40,918 nt of DNA from NCBI RefSeq assembly GCF_017302275.1, contig NZ_JAFLDR010000039.1, positions 1-40,918 of the forward strand, written 5' to 3'. Numbering within the stretch: position 1 is the stretch's first letter; every line of letters begins with the position of its first letter. Of the stretch, positions 34,781 through 40,918 are shown in pieces. Source of the stretch: Sulfuritalea sp. Lineage in GTDB: Bacteria; Pseudomonadota; Gammaproteobacteria; Burkholderiales; Rhodocyclaceae. The notes under the pieces were generated by a model. That model ran no database searches, was not told the origin of the DNA, and was given only the letters and a program-made list of their open reading frames with translations. A program made the position numbers and the translations under genes.

Positions 34781-34856
34781 GCCACAGAAGACACAGGGGT
34801 CACAGAGAAAAGCAAACCAGCGGGTTTTACCCTGTGTCCTCTGTGATCTCTGTGGC
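34781..34856. repeat. CACAGAG-type inverted repeat forming a long hairpin
   Basis: The left arm contains GCCACAGAAGACACAGG and GTCACAGAGAAAA. The right arm, read in reverse complement, contains GCCACAGAGATCACAGAGG and ACACAGGGTAAAA. The tip AAACC-AGC-GGGTTT closes the hairpin. Tandem CACAGAG-like units in inverted orientation are a widespread bacterial intergenic repeat. It fills the gap between the SPFH and DUF4178 genes and could terminate, process or stabilise the message. Confidence 0.75.
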
Positions 34857-34874
34857 TGAAAAGATTCCCTTCTG

Positions 34875-36824
34875 ATGCCTTTTTCCGCCAACTGCCCGGC
34901 CTGCGGCGCGCCGGTCGTCTTCAAGTCCTCGGCCTCCTTCCACGGCGTCTGCGAGTTCTGCCGCAGCACGCTGGTGCGCCACGGCGGCGCGCTGGAAAAC
35001 CTCGGCCGCATGGCCGACCTGCTGGAAGACGCCTCGCCGATCCGGCTGGGCAGCGAGGGCCGCTACCAGGGCGTGCATTTCGCGGTGATCGGGCGCATCC
35101 AGTTGCGCTATGCGGCGGGCGTCTGGAACGAGTGGCACCTGCTGTTCGACGACATGCGCGGCGGCTGGCTGTCGGATGCCAACGGCGAATACACGATCAG
35201 CTTCCTGACCGCGCCGAAGGCCGAGCTGCCGGCCTTCGCCGGCATCATGCCGAACGACGCGGTGTCCCTCGCCGGCCGCGAGTTCGTCGTCGGCAACCGC
35301 GAAGAGGCGATGTGCATCGCCGGCGAGGGCGAGCTGCCCTTCGCCTTCGGCGCCGGTTACGCCGCGCCGCTGGTCGACCTGCGCGAGATCGAGGGCAGCG
35401 GCTTCGCCAGCATCGATTATTCGGAAACGCCGCCGCTGGTCTTCGTCGGCGAATCCCTGCCCTTCGCCAGTTTCGGCTTCGCCAACCTGCGCGGCGGGGC
35501 GGCTGCAAAAGCCGCCGGCGTGGTCAAGGCGCTCAACTGTCCGCGCTGCGGCAGCGCCGTCGGCATCCATGACAAAGCGGTGCAGAGCGTCGCCTGCCCT
35601 TCCTGCCTGACGGTGCTGGAACACGACAACGCCAGCCTGAAGGTGCTGCAAAAGGCCGCCGCCGCGACCCGCATCGAACCGCTGATCCCGCTCGGCAGCG
35701 TCGGCCGCTTCCTCAACCAGGACTGGACCGTGATCGGCTTCCAGGAACGCGCCGTGACGGTGGACGGCAAGAATTACCCCTGGCAGGAATTCCTCCTGCA
35801 TCACCCGCAGGAGGGCTTTCGCTGGCTGGTCGAATCGACCGGGCACTGGAGCTGGGTCAGCCCGGTGGCCAATCCGCCGCGCTATCAGGTGGGCCAGGCG
35901 GCGGCGATTTACAAGGGCGAGGAGTTCCGTCGCTTTTCGACGGGCTCCGCCGTGACCCGTTATGTGATCGGCGAGTTCAACTGGAAGGTCAAGGTCGGCG
36001 AGACCTGGGAGCTCATCGATTTCGTCGCTCCGCCGCAGATGCTGAGCCGCGAAGCGCGGCAAGCCGAGATCGCCTGGTCGCTGGGCGACTACCTGCCGGC
36101 GGAGGAAGTCGCCGCCGCCTTCAAGCTCGACCATGCGCTGCCCGTGCCGACCGGCATCGCCATGAACCAGCCCAACCCCCGTGCCGAGCCGCATCGCCGC
36201 GTCTGCGGCCAGTTCTGGAAATTCGCCGCCCTGGTGCTGCTGGCCCAGGCGCTGTGGGTTTTCATCCTCGGCGGGCGCACGGTGCTCGACCAGCGCCTGT
36301 TCTTCGCCGTCGACAACGAGGAGCCGGTGACCACCCAAACCTTCCAGCTCGAGCGCGACGCGCGCAACCTGGTGCTGCGCCACGACACCGACCTCGACAA
36401 CAACTGGCTCGGTCTCAACCTGACCCTGGTCGAGAAGGGCAGCGGCCGTGCCTGGCTCAGCCAGGCCGAGCTCGCCTATTGGCACGGCTATGACGACGGC
36501 GCCTGGAGCGAGGGCGACCGCTCGCGCGAGCTGGTGTTCCGCGACCTGCCGGCGGGAACGTATTATTTCGTCATCGACCCGGAGTTTTCCGCCGAGAAGC
36601 GTATCGGCGTCACCGACCGTGTCCGCGTCACCCGTGACCAGGCGGCATGGAGCAACTTCTTCTTCGTGCTGATCTTCCTCGCCCTGCTGCCGATGTTCAG
36701 CCGCTACCGCGTGGCAAGCTTCGAAGCGGAACGCTGGAAGGACGCCGATTTCCTTTCCAGTGGCGCTGACTTCGGCACCGGGGACGATGGCAGCGATGGC
36801 GGCGATGGCGGAGGCGACGACTGA
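34875..36824 (+). CDS. Double DUF4178, double zinc-ribbon membrane protein
   Basis: A 649-aa protein. Zinc ribbon 1 (CPAC at 7-10, CEFC at 26-29) is followed by a first DUF4178 domain (about 55-205). Zinc ribbon 2 (CPRC near 221, CPSC near 239) is followed by a second DUF4178 domain (about 265-420). Then come a membrane segment (FWKFAALVLLAQALWVFIL, about 452-470), an extracytoplasmic beta-rich domain (about 475-590), a second membrane segment (FFFVLIFLALLPMF) and a cytoplasmic tail ending in a Gly/Asp run. The roles of these domains are unknown. It is in an operon with DUF350 and SPFH genes and overlaps the next small ORF by ATGA. Confidence 0.83.
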   Translation: MPFSANCPACGAPVVFKSSASFHGVCEFCRSTLVRHGGALENLGRMADLLEDASPIRLGSEGRYQGVHFAVIGRIQLRYAAGVWNEWHLLFDDMRGGWLSDANGEYTISFLTAPKAELPAFAGIMPNDAVSLAGREFVVGNREEAMCIAGEGELPFAFGAGYAAPLVDLREIEGSGFASIDYSETPPLVFVGESLPFASFGFANLRGGAAAKAAGVVKALNCPRCGSAVGIHDKAVQSVACPSCLTVLEHDNASLKVLQKAAAATRIEPLIPLGSVGRFLNQDWTVIGFQERAVTVDGKNYPWQEFLLHHPQEGFRWLVESTGHWSWVSPVANPPRYQVGQAAAIYKGEEFRRFSTGSAVTRYVIGEFNWKVKVGETWELIDFVAPPQMLSREARQAEIAWSLGDYLPAEEVAAAFKLDHALPVPTGIAMNQPNPRAEPHRRVCGQFWKFAALVLLAQALWVFILGGRTVLDQRLFFAVDNEEPVTTQTFQLERDARNLVLRHDTDLDNNWLGLNLTLVEKGSGRAWLSQAELAYWHGYDDGAWSEGDRSRELVFRDLPAGTYYFVIDPEFSAEKRIGVTDRVRVTRDQAAWSNFFFVLIFLALLPMFSRYRVASFEAERWKDADFLSSGADFGTGDDGSDGGDGGGDD

Positions 36825-36967
36825 TGCATCGCCTCGCCATGATCCTGAGCTTCGCCGCCTTCGCGCTGTTCAACTACGGCCAGTACCTGGGCTGGAGCCT
36901 GTTTTCCGAAAGCGCCGACGCCCAGCCGGCGCGCTCGGCCAACGCGGCGCGGGCCTTCCACAAATGA
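36824..36967 (+). CDS. 47-aa membrane micro-protein coupled to the DUF4178 gene
   Basis: The ATG overlaps the stop of the DUF4178 gene (ATGA). The product, starting MHRLAMILSFAAFALFNYGQ and continuing YLGWSLFSES, has one N-terminal hydrophobic helix and a short Ala-rich tail ending AFHK. The tight coupling and neighbour-like codon use support a real gene. It may be a small subunit of the membrane complex suggested by this operon. It has no domain I recognise. Confidence 0.6.
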   Translation: MHRLAMILSFAAFALFNYGQYLGWSLFSESADAQPARSANAARAFHK

Positions 36968-37014
36968 TGGGCTCGAACCCATCCGCAAACATGTGTAGCC
37001 ATACCGTTCGGGCC

Positions 37015-37040
37015 GTCATTCCAGCTTGCGCCCGAATGAC
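37015..37040. repeat. Short GTCATTC/GAATGAC inverted repeat
   Basis: GTCATTC (37015-37021) and GAATGAC (37034-37040) form a 7-bp hairpin arm pair. The ends resemble the CGTCATTCC boundaries of the common dispersed palindromic element found better preserved near 40.75 kb. It lies in the 127-bp gap between the 47-aa ORF and the LapA-domain gene. Confidence 0.35.
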
Positions 37041-37094
37041 CTGCTGCCGTTGATTGCCAATCGATAATGCGCTTTGCCGCATGAAAGGACACCC

Positions 37095-37448
37095 ATGCAG
37101 ATCCTTCTGATTTCCGGCATCGGCGTCGCCATAGTCGCCGTGCTGTTCGCCTTGCAGAACAACGTCCCGGTGACGATCAGCTTCTTCGCCTGGAGCTTCG
37201 GCGGCTCGCTGGCGCTGGTGCTCCTGATGGCCCTCGGCCTCGGCGTCCTGATCGCCGGCCTGGTCACCTCGCCGGCATTGATCGGCAGCCGGTGGAGCGG
37301 CAAGCGCCTGCGGCGCCAGGTGGCCAGCCTCGAAGAACAAAATCGCGCCCTGCAGCAACGTGTCAGCGAACTCGATGCCCAGCTCGAATCCCTGTTGGCG
37401 GCGCAGGCCCTCGCCCCGACAACGGCGCTGATCGAACACCAACCCTGA
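37095..37448 (+). CDS. LapA-domain (DUF1049) inner-membrane protein
   Basis: A 117-aa protein with two membrane helices (residues 3-22 and 38-62). The family motif FALQNNVPVTISFFAWSFGG lies between them, and a C-terminal cytoplasmic coiled coil follows (about 78-108: RRQVASLEEQNRALQQRVSE). LapA of E. coli works with LapB in controlling lipopolysaccharide assembly; whether this homologue does so is unknown, since no lapB is in the window. AAAGGA precedes ATG 37095. It sits between the DUF4178 unit and the membrane spermidine synthase gene. Confidence 0.82.
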   Translation: MQILLISGIGVAIVAVLFALQNNVPVTISFFAWSFGGSLALVLLMALGLGVLIAGLVTSPALIGSRWSGKRLRRQVASLEEQNRALQQRVSELDAQLESLLAAQALAPTTALIEHQP

Positions 37449-37514
37449 AGGCCAAGAGTCGGCGCTGGCGACACGGCGGCAGCAAGGCGCCACCCGCCAT
37501 CCCGGCATCCCGAC

Positions 37515-39029
37515 ATGCAAGCTCCACTGCTCGCCTCCGTATTCATCGTCGCCTCCTGCGGCCTGGCCTATGAGCTGATCGCCGGAGCGCTGGCGAGCTA
37601 CCTGCTGGGCGATTCGGTGACCCAGTTCTCCACCGTGATCGGCGCCTACCTGTTCGCCATGGGCATCGGCTCCTGGCTGTCGAAGCATGTTGCCGCCGCA
37701 TCCGTGTCCGAGCTGCTGCTGCGCTTCATCCAGATCGAGCTGCTGGTCGGCCTGCTCGGCGGCCTCTCCGCCGGCCTGCTGTTCCTCTTGTTCACGCTGC
37801 ACGCCGGACCCTTCCGCTTCGCGCTGTACGGGCTGGTGCTGCTGATCGGCATCCTCGTCGGGCTGGAAATTCCGCTGATCATGCGCATTCTCAAAAGCGA
37901 GGTGGAGTTCAAGGACCTCGTCGCCAAGGTGCTCTCCTTCGATTACATCGGCGCGCTGGCGGTGTCCTTGCTGTTTCCGCTGCTGCTGGCGCCGCATCTC
38001 GGGCTGGTGCGCAGCGCCCTGCTGTTCGGCCTGTTGAATGCACTGGTGGCGGCCTGGGCGCTGTGGTTGTTCCGCGAGCGCATCGGCCGGCTGGCCGCCT
38101 TGCGCGCCCAATGCGCGGTGGTGATCGGCCTGCTGCTGCTGGCCTTTGGTTTCGCCGGCCAGTTCGTCAGCCTGGCCGAGGCCAACCTCTACAACGAAGA
38201 CATCGTGCACGCCGAATCCAGCGCCTACCAGCGCATCGTCGTCACCAAGTACCGTGACGAAACGCGGCTCTACCTCAACCACAACCTGCAATTCTCCTCG
38301 CGCGACGAGTACCGCTACCACGAGGCGCTGGTGCATCCGGGGCTGGCGTCGCTGCCCGGCGCACGCCGCGTGCTGGTGCTGGGCGGCGGCGACGGCATGG
38401 CGGTGCGCGAAATCCTCAAGTATCCGCAGGTGGAAAGCATCGTCCTGGTCGACCTCGATCCGCGCATGACTGAGTTGTTCGCGCAATCGACGCTGCTGCG
38501 CGACTTGAACGCAAATGCGCTGGCCTCGCCGAAGCTGAAGATCGTCAATGTCGACGCCCTGCAGTGGCTGGAAGCGTCGCAGGAAATCTTCGACTTCGTC
38601 GTCGCCGACTTTCCCGATCCGTCGAACCACAGCCTCGGCAAGCTCTACTCGACGGCCTTCTACCGCCTGCTGAAACAACATGTAGCGGAGACCGGCCGCA
38701 TCGTGGTGCAGGCCACCTCGCCGCTCTATGCCCGGCAAAGCTACTGGACCGTGGTCGCCACGCTGGAAGCGGCCGGCTGGCAGACCGCGCCCTACCACGC
38801 GCTGGTGCCCAGCTTCGGCGAATGGGGCTACATCCTGGCCGGCCGCCGCGACTACCGGCCGCCGGAAACGATCCCGGTGGCGACGCGCTTCGTCACGCCC
38901 GACGCCCTGCCCGCGCTGTTCCACTTCCCCGCGGACATGGCGCGCGTCGCCGCCGAACCCAACCGCCTCGACAACCAGAACCTGGTGCGTATCTTCGAGC
39001 GCGAGTGGGGGCGGGTGCAAGCACATTGA
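37515..39029 (+). CDS. Membrane-fused polyamine aminopropyltransferase (spermidine synthase-like)
   Basis: A 504-aa fusion. About seven membrane helices (residues 5-220) precede a spermidine-synthase domain (about 225-500). The latter shows SSAYQRIVVTKYRDETRLYL, HNLQFSSRDEYRYHEALVHP, the nucleotide-binding loop VLVLGGGDGMAVREIL (about 288-303), LVDLDPRMTELF and the catalytic-Asp loop VVADFPDPSNHSLGKLYS (about 360). Classical enzymes move an aminopropyl group from decarboxylated SAM to putrescine. In this membrane-anchored class the acceptor is not established, and no speD is in the window. It starts 66 bp after the LapA gene on the same strand. Confidence 0.88.
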   Translation: MQAPLLASVFIVASCGLAYELIAGALASYLLGDSVTQFSTVIGAYLFAMGIGSWLSKHVAAASVSELLLRFIQIELLVGLLGGLSAGLLFLLFTLHAGPFRFALYGLVLLIGILVGLEIPLIMRILKSEVEFKDLVAKVLSFDYIGALAVSLLFPLLLAPHLGLVRSALLFGLLNALVAAWALWLFRERIGRLAALRAQCAVVIGLLLLAFGFAGQFVSLAEANLYNEDIVHAESSAYQRIVVTKYRDETRLYLNHNLQFSSRDEYRYHEALVHPGLASLPGARRVLVLGGGDGMAVREILKYPQVESIVLVDLDPRMTELFAQSTLLRDLNANALASPKLKIVNVDALQWLEASQEIFDFVVADFPDPSNHSLGKLYSTAFYRLLKQHVAETGRIVVQATSPLYARQSYWTVVATLEAAGWQTAPYHALVPSFGEWGYILAGRRDYRPPETIPVATRFVTPDALPALFHFPADMARVAAEPNRLDNQNLVRIFEREWGRVQAH

Positions 39030-39392
39030 AGAAGAGCAATGCAGGATTCCATACCCGGTAACACCATGACTCGCTTCGCATGCATGGAGCCGCCTTGCAT
39101 CCACTGCCGGCACGCATCCCCATCGACCGCAATGACTGCTGCGGAACATCCTGCATCCGGGGCACGGAATTTTGCGCATCCCCGCTGCTCAACCGCATTG
39201 CCGACGGTGAAAGCGCGGCAAAGGCGGCCGTCATCTCACCCGAGATCACCTCCATAAGGGCACCCCAGACCATTTGATATCAAAAAGGGGGCTCAACTTC
39301 CGACCATAGTCCATTCGGGCTATTGCATCGCAGGTCGGCATACGAATAGGCTTGGAAATATGCGCTTAAAACAACATCTTCAGGAGATCAAC
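39030..39392. other. Intergenic stretch before the PEP-CTERM gene
   Basis: There are 363 bp without a gene I can support. A 65-codon plus-strand frame at 39080-39277 (starting MHGAALHPLPARIPIDRNDC) has no ribosome-binding site and overlaps an equally open minus-strand frame, so neither is called. The right part is lower in GC and carries the shared motif at 39306-39320. No sigma54 site with correct spacing was found: GGCATACGAATAGGC (from 39337) has GG-N11-GC instead of N10. Confidence 0.5.
39306..39320. promoter_or_regulatory. Shared 15-bp motif, copy 2 (upstream of the PEP-CTERM gene)
   Basis: ATAGTCCATTCGGGC is identical at 13 of 15 positions to the motif at 11453-11467. With the next bases it also forms a dyad, ATAGTCC-ATTC-GGGCTAT (6 of 7 pairs). 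It lies 73-87 bp upstream of the PEP-CTERM ATG, nearly the same distance as the other copy from its gene. Confidence 0.4.
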
Positions 39393-40034
39393 ATGAAAAA
39401 GCTGCTTGCCGTGGGCATTCTGGCAGGGGTGATCGCCGCGCCGGCGGCCGCCACCACCTGGACCGACTGGACCAGTGCCGATAGCTACAGCGCCAGCGGC
39501 AACGCCGGCGGCGTTACGGTGAGCTTCAGCAGCACTTCTGCGCTTTGGGGTTGGCAGATCGCTGGCGGTAACAATTACTACGCCCCCTGGCCGGGCAGTG
39601 CGGCGCAGCCGGACAACACGGACATCCTGGCGCTGGGCCAAGGGGGTACGCGAACCATCACCTTCAGCCAGGCGGTGACGGGTGTACAGTTGGCCCTGGT
39701 GAGCTGGAACGTTCCCGGAAGCGTCACCTTCAGTCACGCATTCTCCAGCAGCGTAATTGGCTGTGGCTATTGGGGCTGCGGTTCGATCACGCCTGTCCCC
39801 GGCAACACGGGCTTCATGGCTTCCGGCGAAGTGCACGGCACCCTCACCTTTTCCGGGCCGATAAGCACGCTCACGATCGCTGACGGTTCGGAGTACTGGC
39901 ACGGCCTGACCGTGGGATACGAGTCGCTTGCTGTTGCTGCCGTACCAGAACCCGAGACATACGCGATGATGCTGGCGGGACTCGGGCTGCTTGGGCTCGC
40001 GGCGCGGCGCAGAAAACAAAAACCAGTTGCGTGA
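39393..40034 (+). CDS. PEP-CTERM sorting-domain exported protein
   Basis: A 213-aa secreted protein with a signal peptide (residues 1-20, MKKLLAVGILAG ... APAAA), a beta-rich Ser/Thr/Gly/Trp-rich body and a textbook PEP-CTERM tail (VPEPETYAMMLAGLGLLGLA plus ARRRKQK). An exosortase would cleave at the PEP motif after export. Such proteins are typical of biofilm- or floc-forming betaproteobacteria that make exopolysaccharide. Two cysteines (CGYWGC) sit in the body. CAGGAG lies 6-7 bp before ATG 39393, which is chosen over the earlier in-frame 39360 start. No exosortase gene is in the window. A strong terminator follows. Confidence 0.9.
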   Translation: MKKLLAVGILAGVIAAPAAATTWTDWTSADSYSASGNAGGVTVSFSSTSALWGWQIAGGNNYYAPWPGSAAQPDNTDILALGQGGTRTITFSQAVTGVQLALVSWNVPGSVTFSHAFSSSVIGCGYWGCGSITPVPGNTGFMASGEVHGTLTFSGPISTLTIADGSEYWHGLTVGYESLAVAAVPEPETYAMMLAGLGLLGLAARRRKQKPVA

Positions 40035-40054
40035 CGCACCGCGACGCAATAATC

Positions 40055-40085
40055 AAAAACGGGAGTTTGAGCTCCCGTTTTTTTT
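40055..40085 (+). terminator. Rho-independent terminator after the PEP-CTERM gene
   Basis: AAAAACGGGAG and CTCCCGTTTTT flank a 6-nt loop (TTTGAG), followed by further T residues to 40085. The A-tract makes it potentially bidirectional. Confidence 0.92.
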
Positions 40086-40090
40086 GGCGG

Positions 40091-40326
40091 TGACCCATCC
40101 TGAATAGCGTTGACAGCTTTCCTGCAAAGAAAGGGGAAGGCAATGGAATCGCGGATCAGGAGGACGCAGCGGAACTACGCGATGGCCTTTGCGTTGGCCG
40201 TGGTGGACCAGGTTGAGAAAGGGGATCTGACGTACAGGCAGGCGCAGGAGCGATACGGGATCCAAGGCAAGTCGATGGTGCTGACCTGGTTGCGCGAACA
40301 TGGACACCAAGACTGGGGGACAGTGG
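40091..40326 (+). mobile_element. IS3-type insertion sequence, 5' fragment
   Basis: The fragment starts at TGACCCATCCTGAATAGCGT, which looks like the left terminal repeat of an IS3-type element and runs into a -35-like TTGACA. It continues through the first half of orfA and ends near 40326, where similarity to transposase stops. No orfB or right end is present, so it cannot move on its own. Confidence 0.55.
40143..40326 (+). pseudogene. Truncated IS3-type transposase OrfA
   Basis: RIRRTQRNYAMAFALAVVDQ, then VEKGDLTYRQAQERYGIQGK and SMVLTWLREHGHQDW, is the helix-turn-helix half of an IS3-family OrfA. The ATG at 40143 has GGGGAAGG just upstream. After about 58 codons the sequence leaves the family. 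The frame stays open to 40829, but only as a shadow of the next relic, so the long ORF should not be taken as one protein. Confidence 0.65.
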
Positions 40327-40378
40327 CATTATCCGATCGCATGAGTGATCGAAATTGCCCTGAAGTATCGATGCCGCG

Positions 40379-40656
40379 TTGCCAGGCGTACGCGAAGCCG
40401 GCGACGGCCCGAGCGCGTGGCTGGACTATTGTGCAGCGGGATTGCGCCGGACGCTGGACTGGTTTTGCGTCCGCGCCAGGAACAAGTGCTGCACCTTCTG
40501 CGCGACCACGGCGCCATGGCGCCGGCAGAGGTATGGGCGACGCTCGGCGTGTCGCGGCACAGAGCGATGGATTTGCTGCGCCCGCTGCTGGATGCCGGCG
40601 TGGTCGAAAAAGTCGGCGGCAACAAGACCGGTCGCCATGTCTTGAGGCGCGCATGA
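40379..40656 (+). pseudogene. Frameshifted relic of a protein with a C-terminal winged helix
   Basis: One frame reads REAGDGPSAWLDYCAAGLRR followed by TLD (to about 40455). Another then reads LRPRQEQVLHLLRDHGAMAP, AEVWATLGVSRHRAMDLLRP and LLDAGVVEKVGGNKTGRHVL. Together they look like the end of a Fic-family or AAA-4/RecG-like protein, in which a helical segment is followed by a winged helix. The join near 40455 is out of frame, and the N-terminal part is replaced by the IS fragment. A 103-codon ORF starting at GTG 40345 covers only the second part. Confidence 0.5.
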
Positions 40657-40744
40657 AGGAAGCCGAAATCCGCACCGAACACATAGGCCAGGGCAAGCCC
40701 ATCGCCGATCAAATGCCGATTCGGATCAAGTCCGGGGCAGGCTA

Positions 40745-40803
40745 TTCCGGCGAACGCCGGAATCCAGAAGACCCAGGATCCTGGACACCGGCATTCGCCG
40801 GTG
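40745..40803. repeat. Dispersed palindromic intergenic repeat
   Basis: Three palindromes are adjacent: TTCCGGCG-AA-CGCCGGAA (40745-40762), CCAGGATCCTGG (40773-40784, perfect) and CACCGGC-ATTC-GCCGGTG (40786-40803). This is the common ATTCCGGCGAACGCCGGAAT / CCAG / CTGG element seen in many proteobacterial intergenic regions. The two outer hairpins are inverted relative to one another, so the whole can fold into a cruciform. Confidence 0.8.
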
Positions 40804-40818
40804 TGACGGCTTGTTCAG

Positions 40819-40839
40819 TGGTTCCATAGCACGGAACCA
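40819..40839 (+). promoter_or_regulatory. Hairpin covering the ribosome-binding region of the last gene
   Basis: TGGTTCC (40819-40825) pairs with GGAACCA (40833-40839) over a 7-nt loop. The right arm contains the only possible ribosome-binding sequence (CGGAACC) and the first base of the ATG. Folding would hide the start. Confidence 0.4.
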
Positions 40840-40918
40840 TGCGCCGCCGCGACTTCCTCGCCGCGACCTCGGCCGCCGCCGCCCTCGCGGCCTGCGGCTC
40901 GAAGGCCGCGCCGCCGCT
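40839..40918 (+). CDS. Tat-exported lipoprotein, N-terminus only (partial)
   Basis: The visible 26 residues are a complete export signal: twin-arginine motif RRRDFLAA (residues 2-9), a short hydrophobic Ala-rich core and a lipobox LAAC with Cys19, followed by GSKAAPP. The mature protein should fold in the cytoplasm, leave through the Tat system and be lipid-anchored. What the mature domain does is outside the window. Confidence 0.75.
   Translation, partial: MRRRDFLAATSAAAALAACGSKAAPP

Noticed and set aside
36967-36982. ATGGG-CTCGAA-CCCAT looks like a tRNA T-arm or a tRNA-derived attachment site
   Set aside because: No acceptor stem, anticodon arm or D-arm can be built on either strand around it. 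It is a short hairpin just after the 47-aa ORF.
36870-39179. 769-codon minus-strand frame opposite the spermidine synthase gene
   Set aside because: Gln/Gly/Arg-rich shadow. The coding strand has membrane helices and aminopropyltransferase motifs.
39080-39277. 65-codon ORF between the spermidine synthase and PEP-CTERM genes
   Set aside because: No ribosome-binding site and no recognisable features, with an equally long open frame on the opposite strand. Left uncalled.
39337-39352. Sigma54-like GGCATACGAATAGGC upstream of the PEP-CTERM gene
   Set aside because: GG to GC spacing is 11 rather than the required 10, and the first base of the -24 box is wrong.
40110-40829. 239-codon plus-strand ORF as one novel protein
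   Set aside because: Only its first 58 codons after ATG 40143 belong to a transposase. The rest is an out-of-frame reading of a winged-helix relic and a repeat.

Overview
The window looks like chromosomal DNA of a high-GC betaproteobacterium, most likely of the Rhodocyclales type. This is inferred from the glnA / DUF4124 / ntrB / ntrC order, a PEP-CTERM protein, a cysD-cysNC pair, an ybhP-clsB-like pair, and overall gene content. No rRNA, tRNA or CRISPR array was seen. Both edges are worn by mobile DNA, while the middle is mostly housekeeping genes packed tightly with many ATGA/GTGA overlaps.

Layout. 1-1.1 kb: a lower-GC patch with a start-only HTH/transposase-like ORF, an unrecognised 278-aa gene that may be truncated, and an IS21-like end. 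1.3-1.5 kb: a dispersed element with three hairpins. 1.6-4.6 kb: an AI-2E family transporter and an Atm1-type ABC exporter. 4.6-7.8 kb: a gltIJKL amino-acid ABC importer with a large hairpin after the binding-protein gene. 7.8-11 kb: a thioredoxin-like protein translationally coupled to ppc. 11.2-16.1 kb (minus strand): a small signal/anchor protein and the run rhodanese-nadA-MBL hydrolase-EEP nuclease-clsB, divergent from a CDF metal exporter.

17.4-22.3 kb is a nitrogen-control unit: glnA with a readable sigma54 promoter and NtrC enhancer, then DUF4124, ntrB and ntrC. A 32-codon mini-ORF sits exactly between ntrB and ntrC. 22.3-26 kb is a sulfate-activation unit: a sigma70 promoter, a leader ORF, cysD, fused cysNC and a TauE/SafE permease. 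26.1-29.9 kb holds birA (no repressor domain), coaX, an MscS channel and an unknown gene. 29.9-33.1 kb holds gene debris, then minus-strand Sel1, acyl-CoA dehydrogenase and DUF1624 genes.

33.2-39.0 kb is the most system-like region: DUF350 membrane protein, SPFH/SHOCT protein, double DUF4178/zinc-ribbon membrane protein, a 47-aa ORF, a LapA-domain protein and a membrane-fused spermidine synthase. It looks like a membrane-associated polyamine or envelope-stress module whose biochemistry is not established from anything seen here. 39.3-40.9 kb holds a PEP-CTERM protein, an IS3-like fragment, a frameshifted winged-helix relic, a dispersed palindromic repeat and the start of a Tat-exported lipoprotein.

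The PEP-CTERM gene and the small signal/anchor gene at 11.2 kb share a 15-bp motif (13/15 identical) about 80 bp upstream of each start, which hints at a common regulator.
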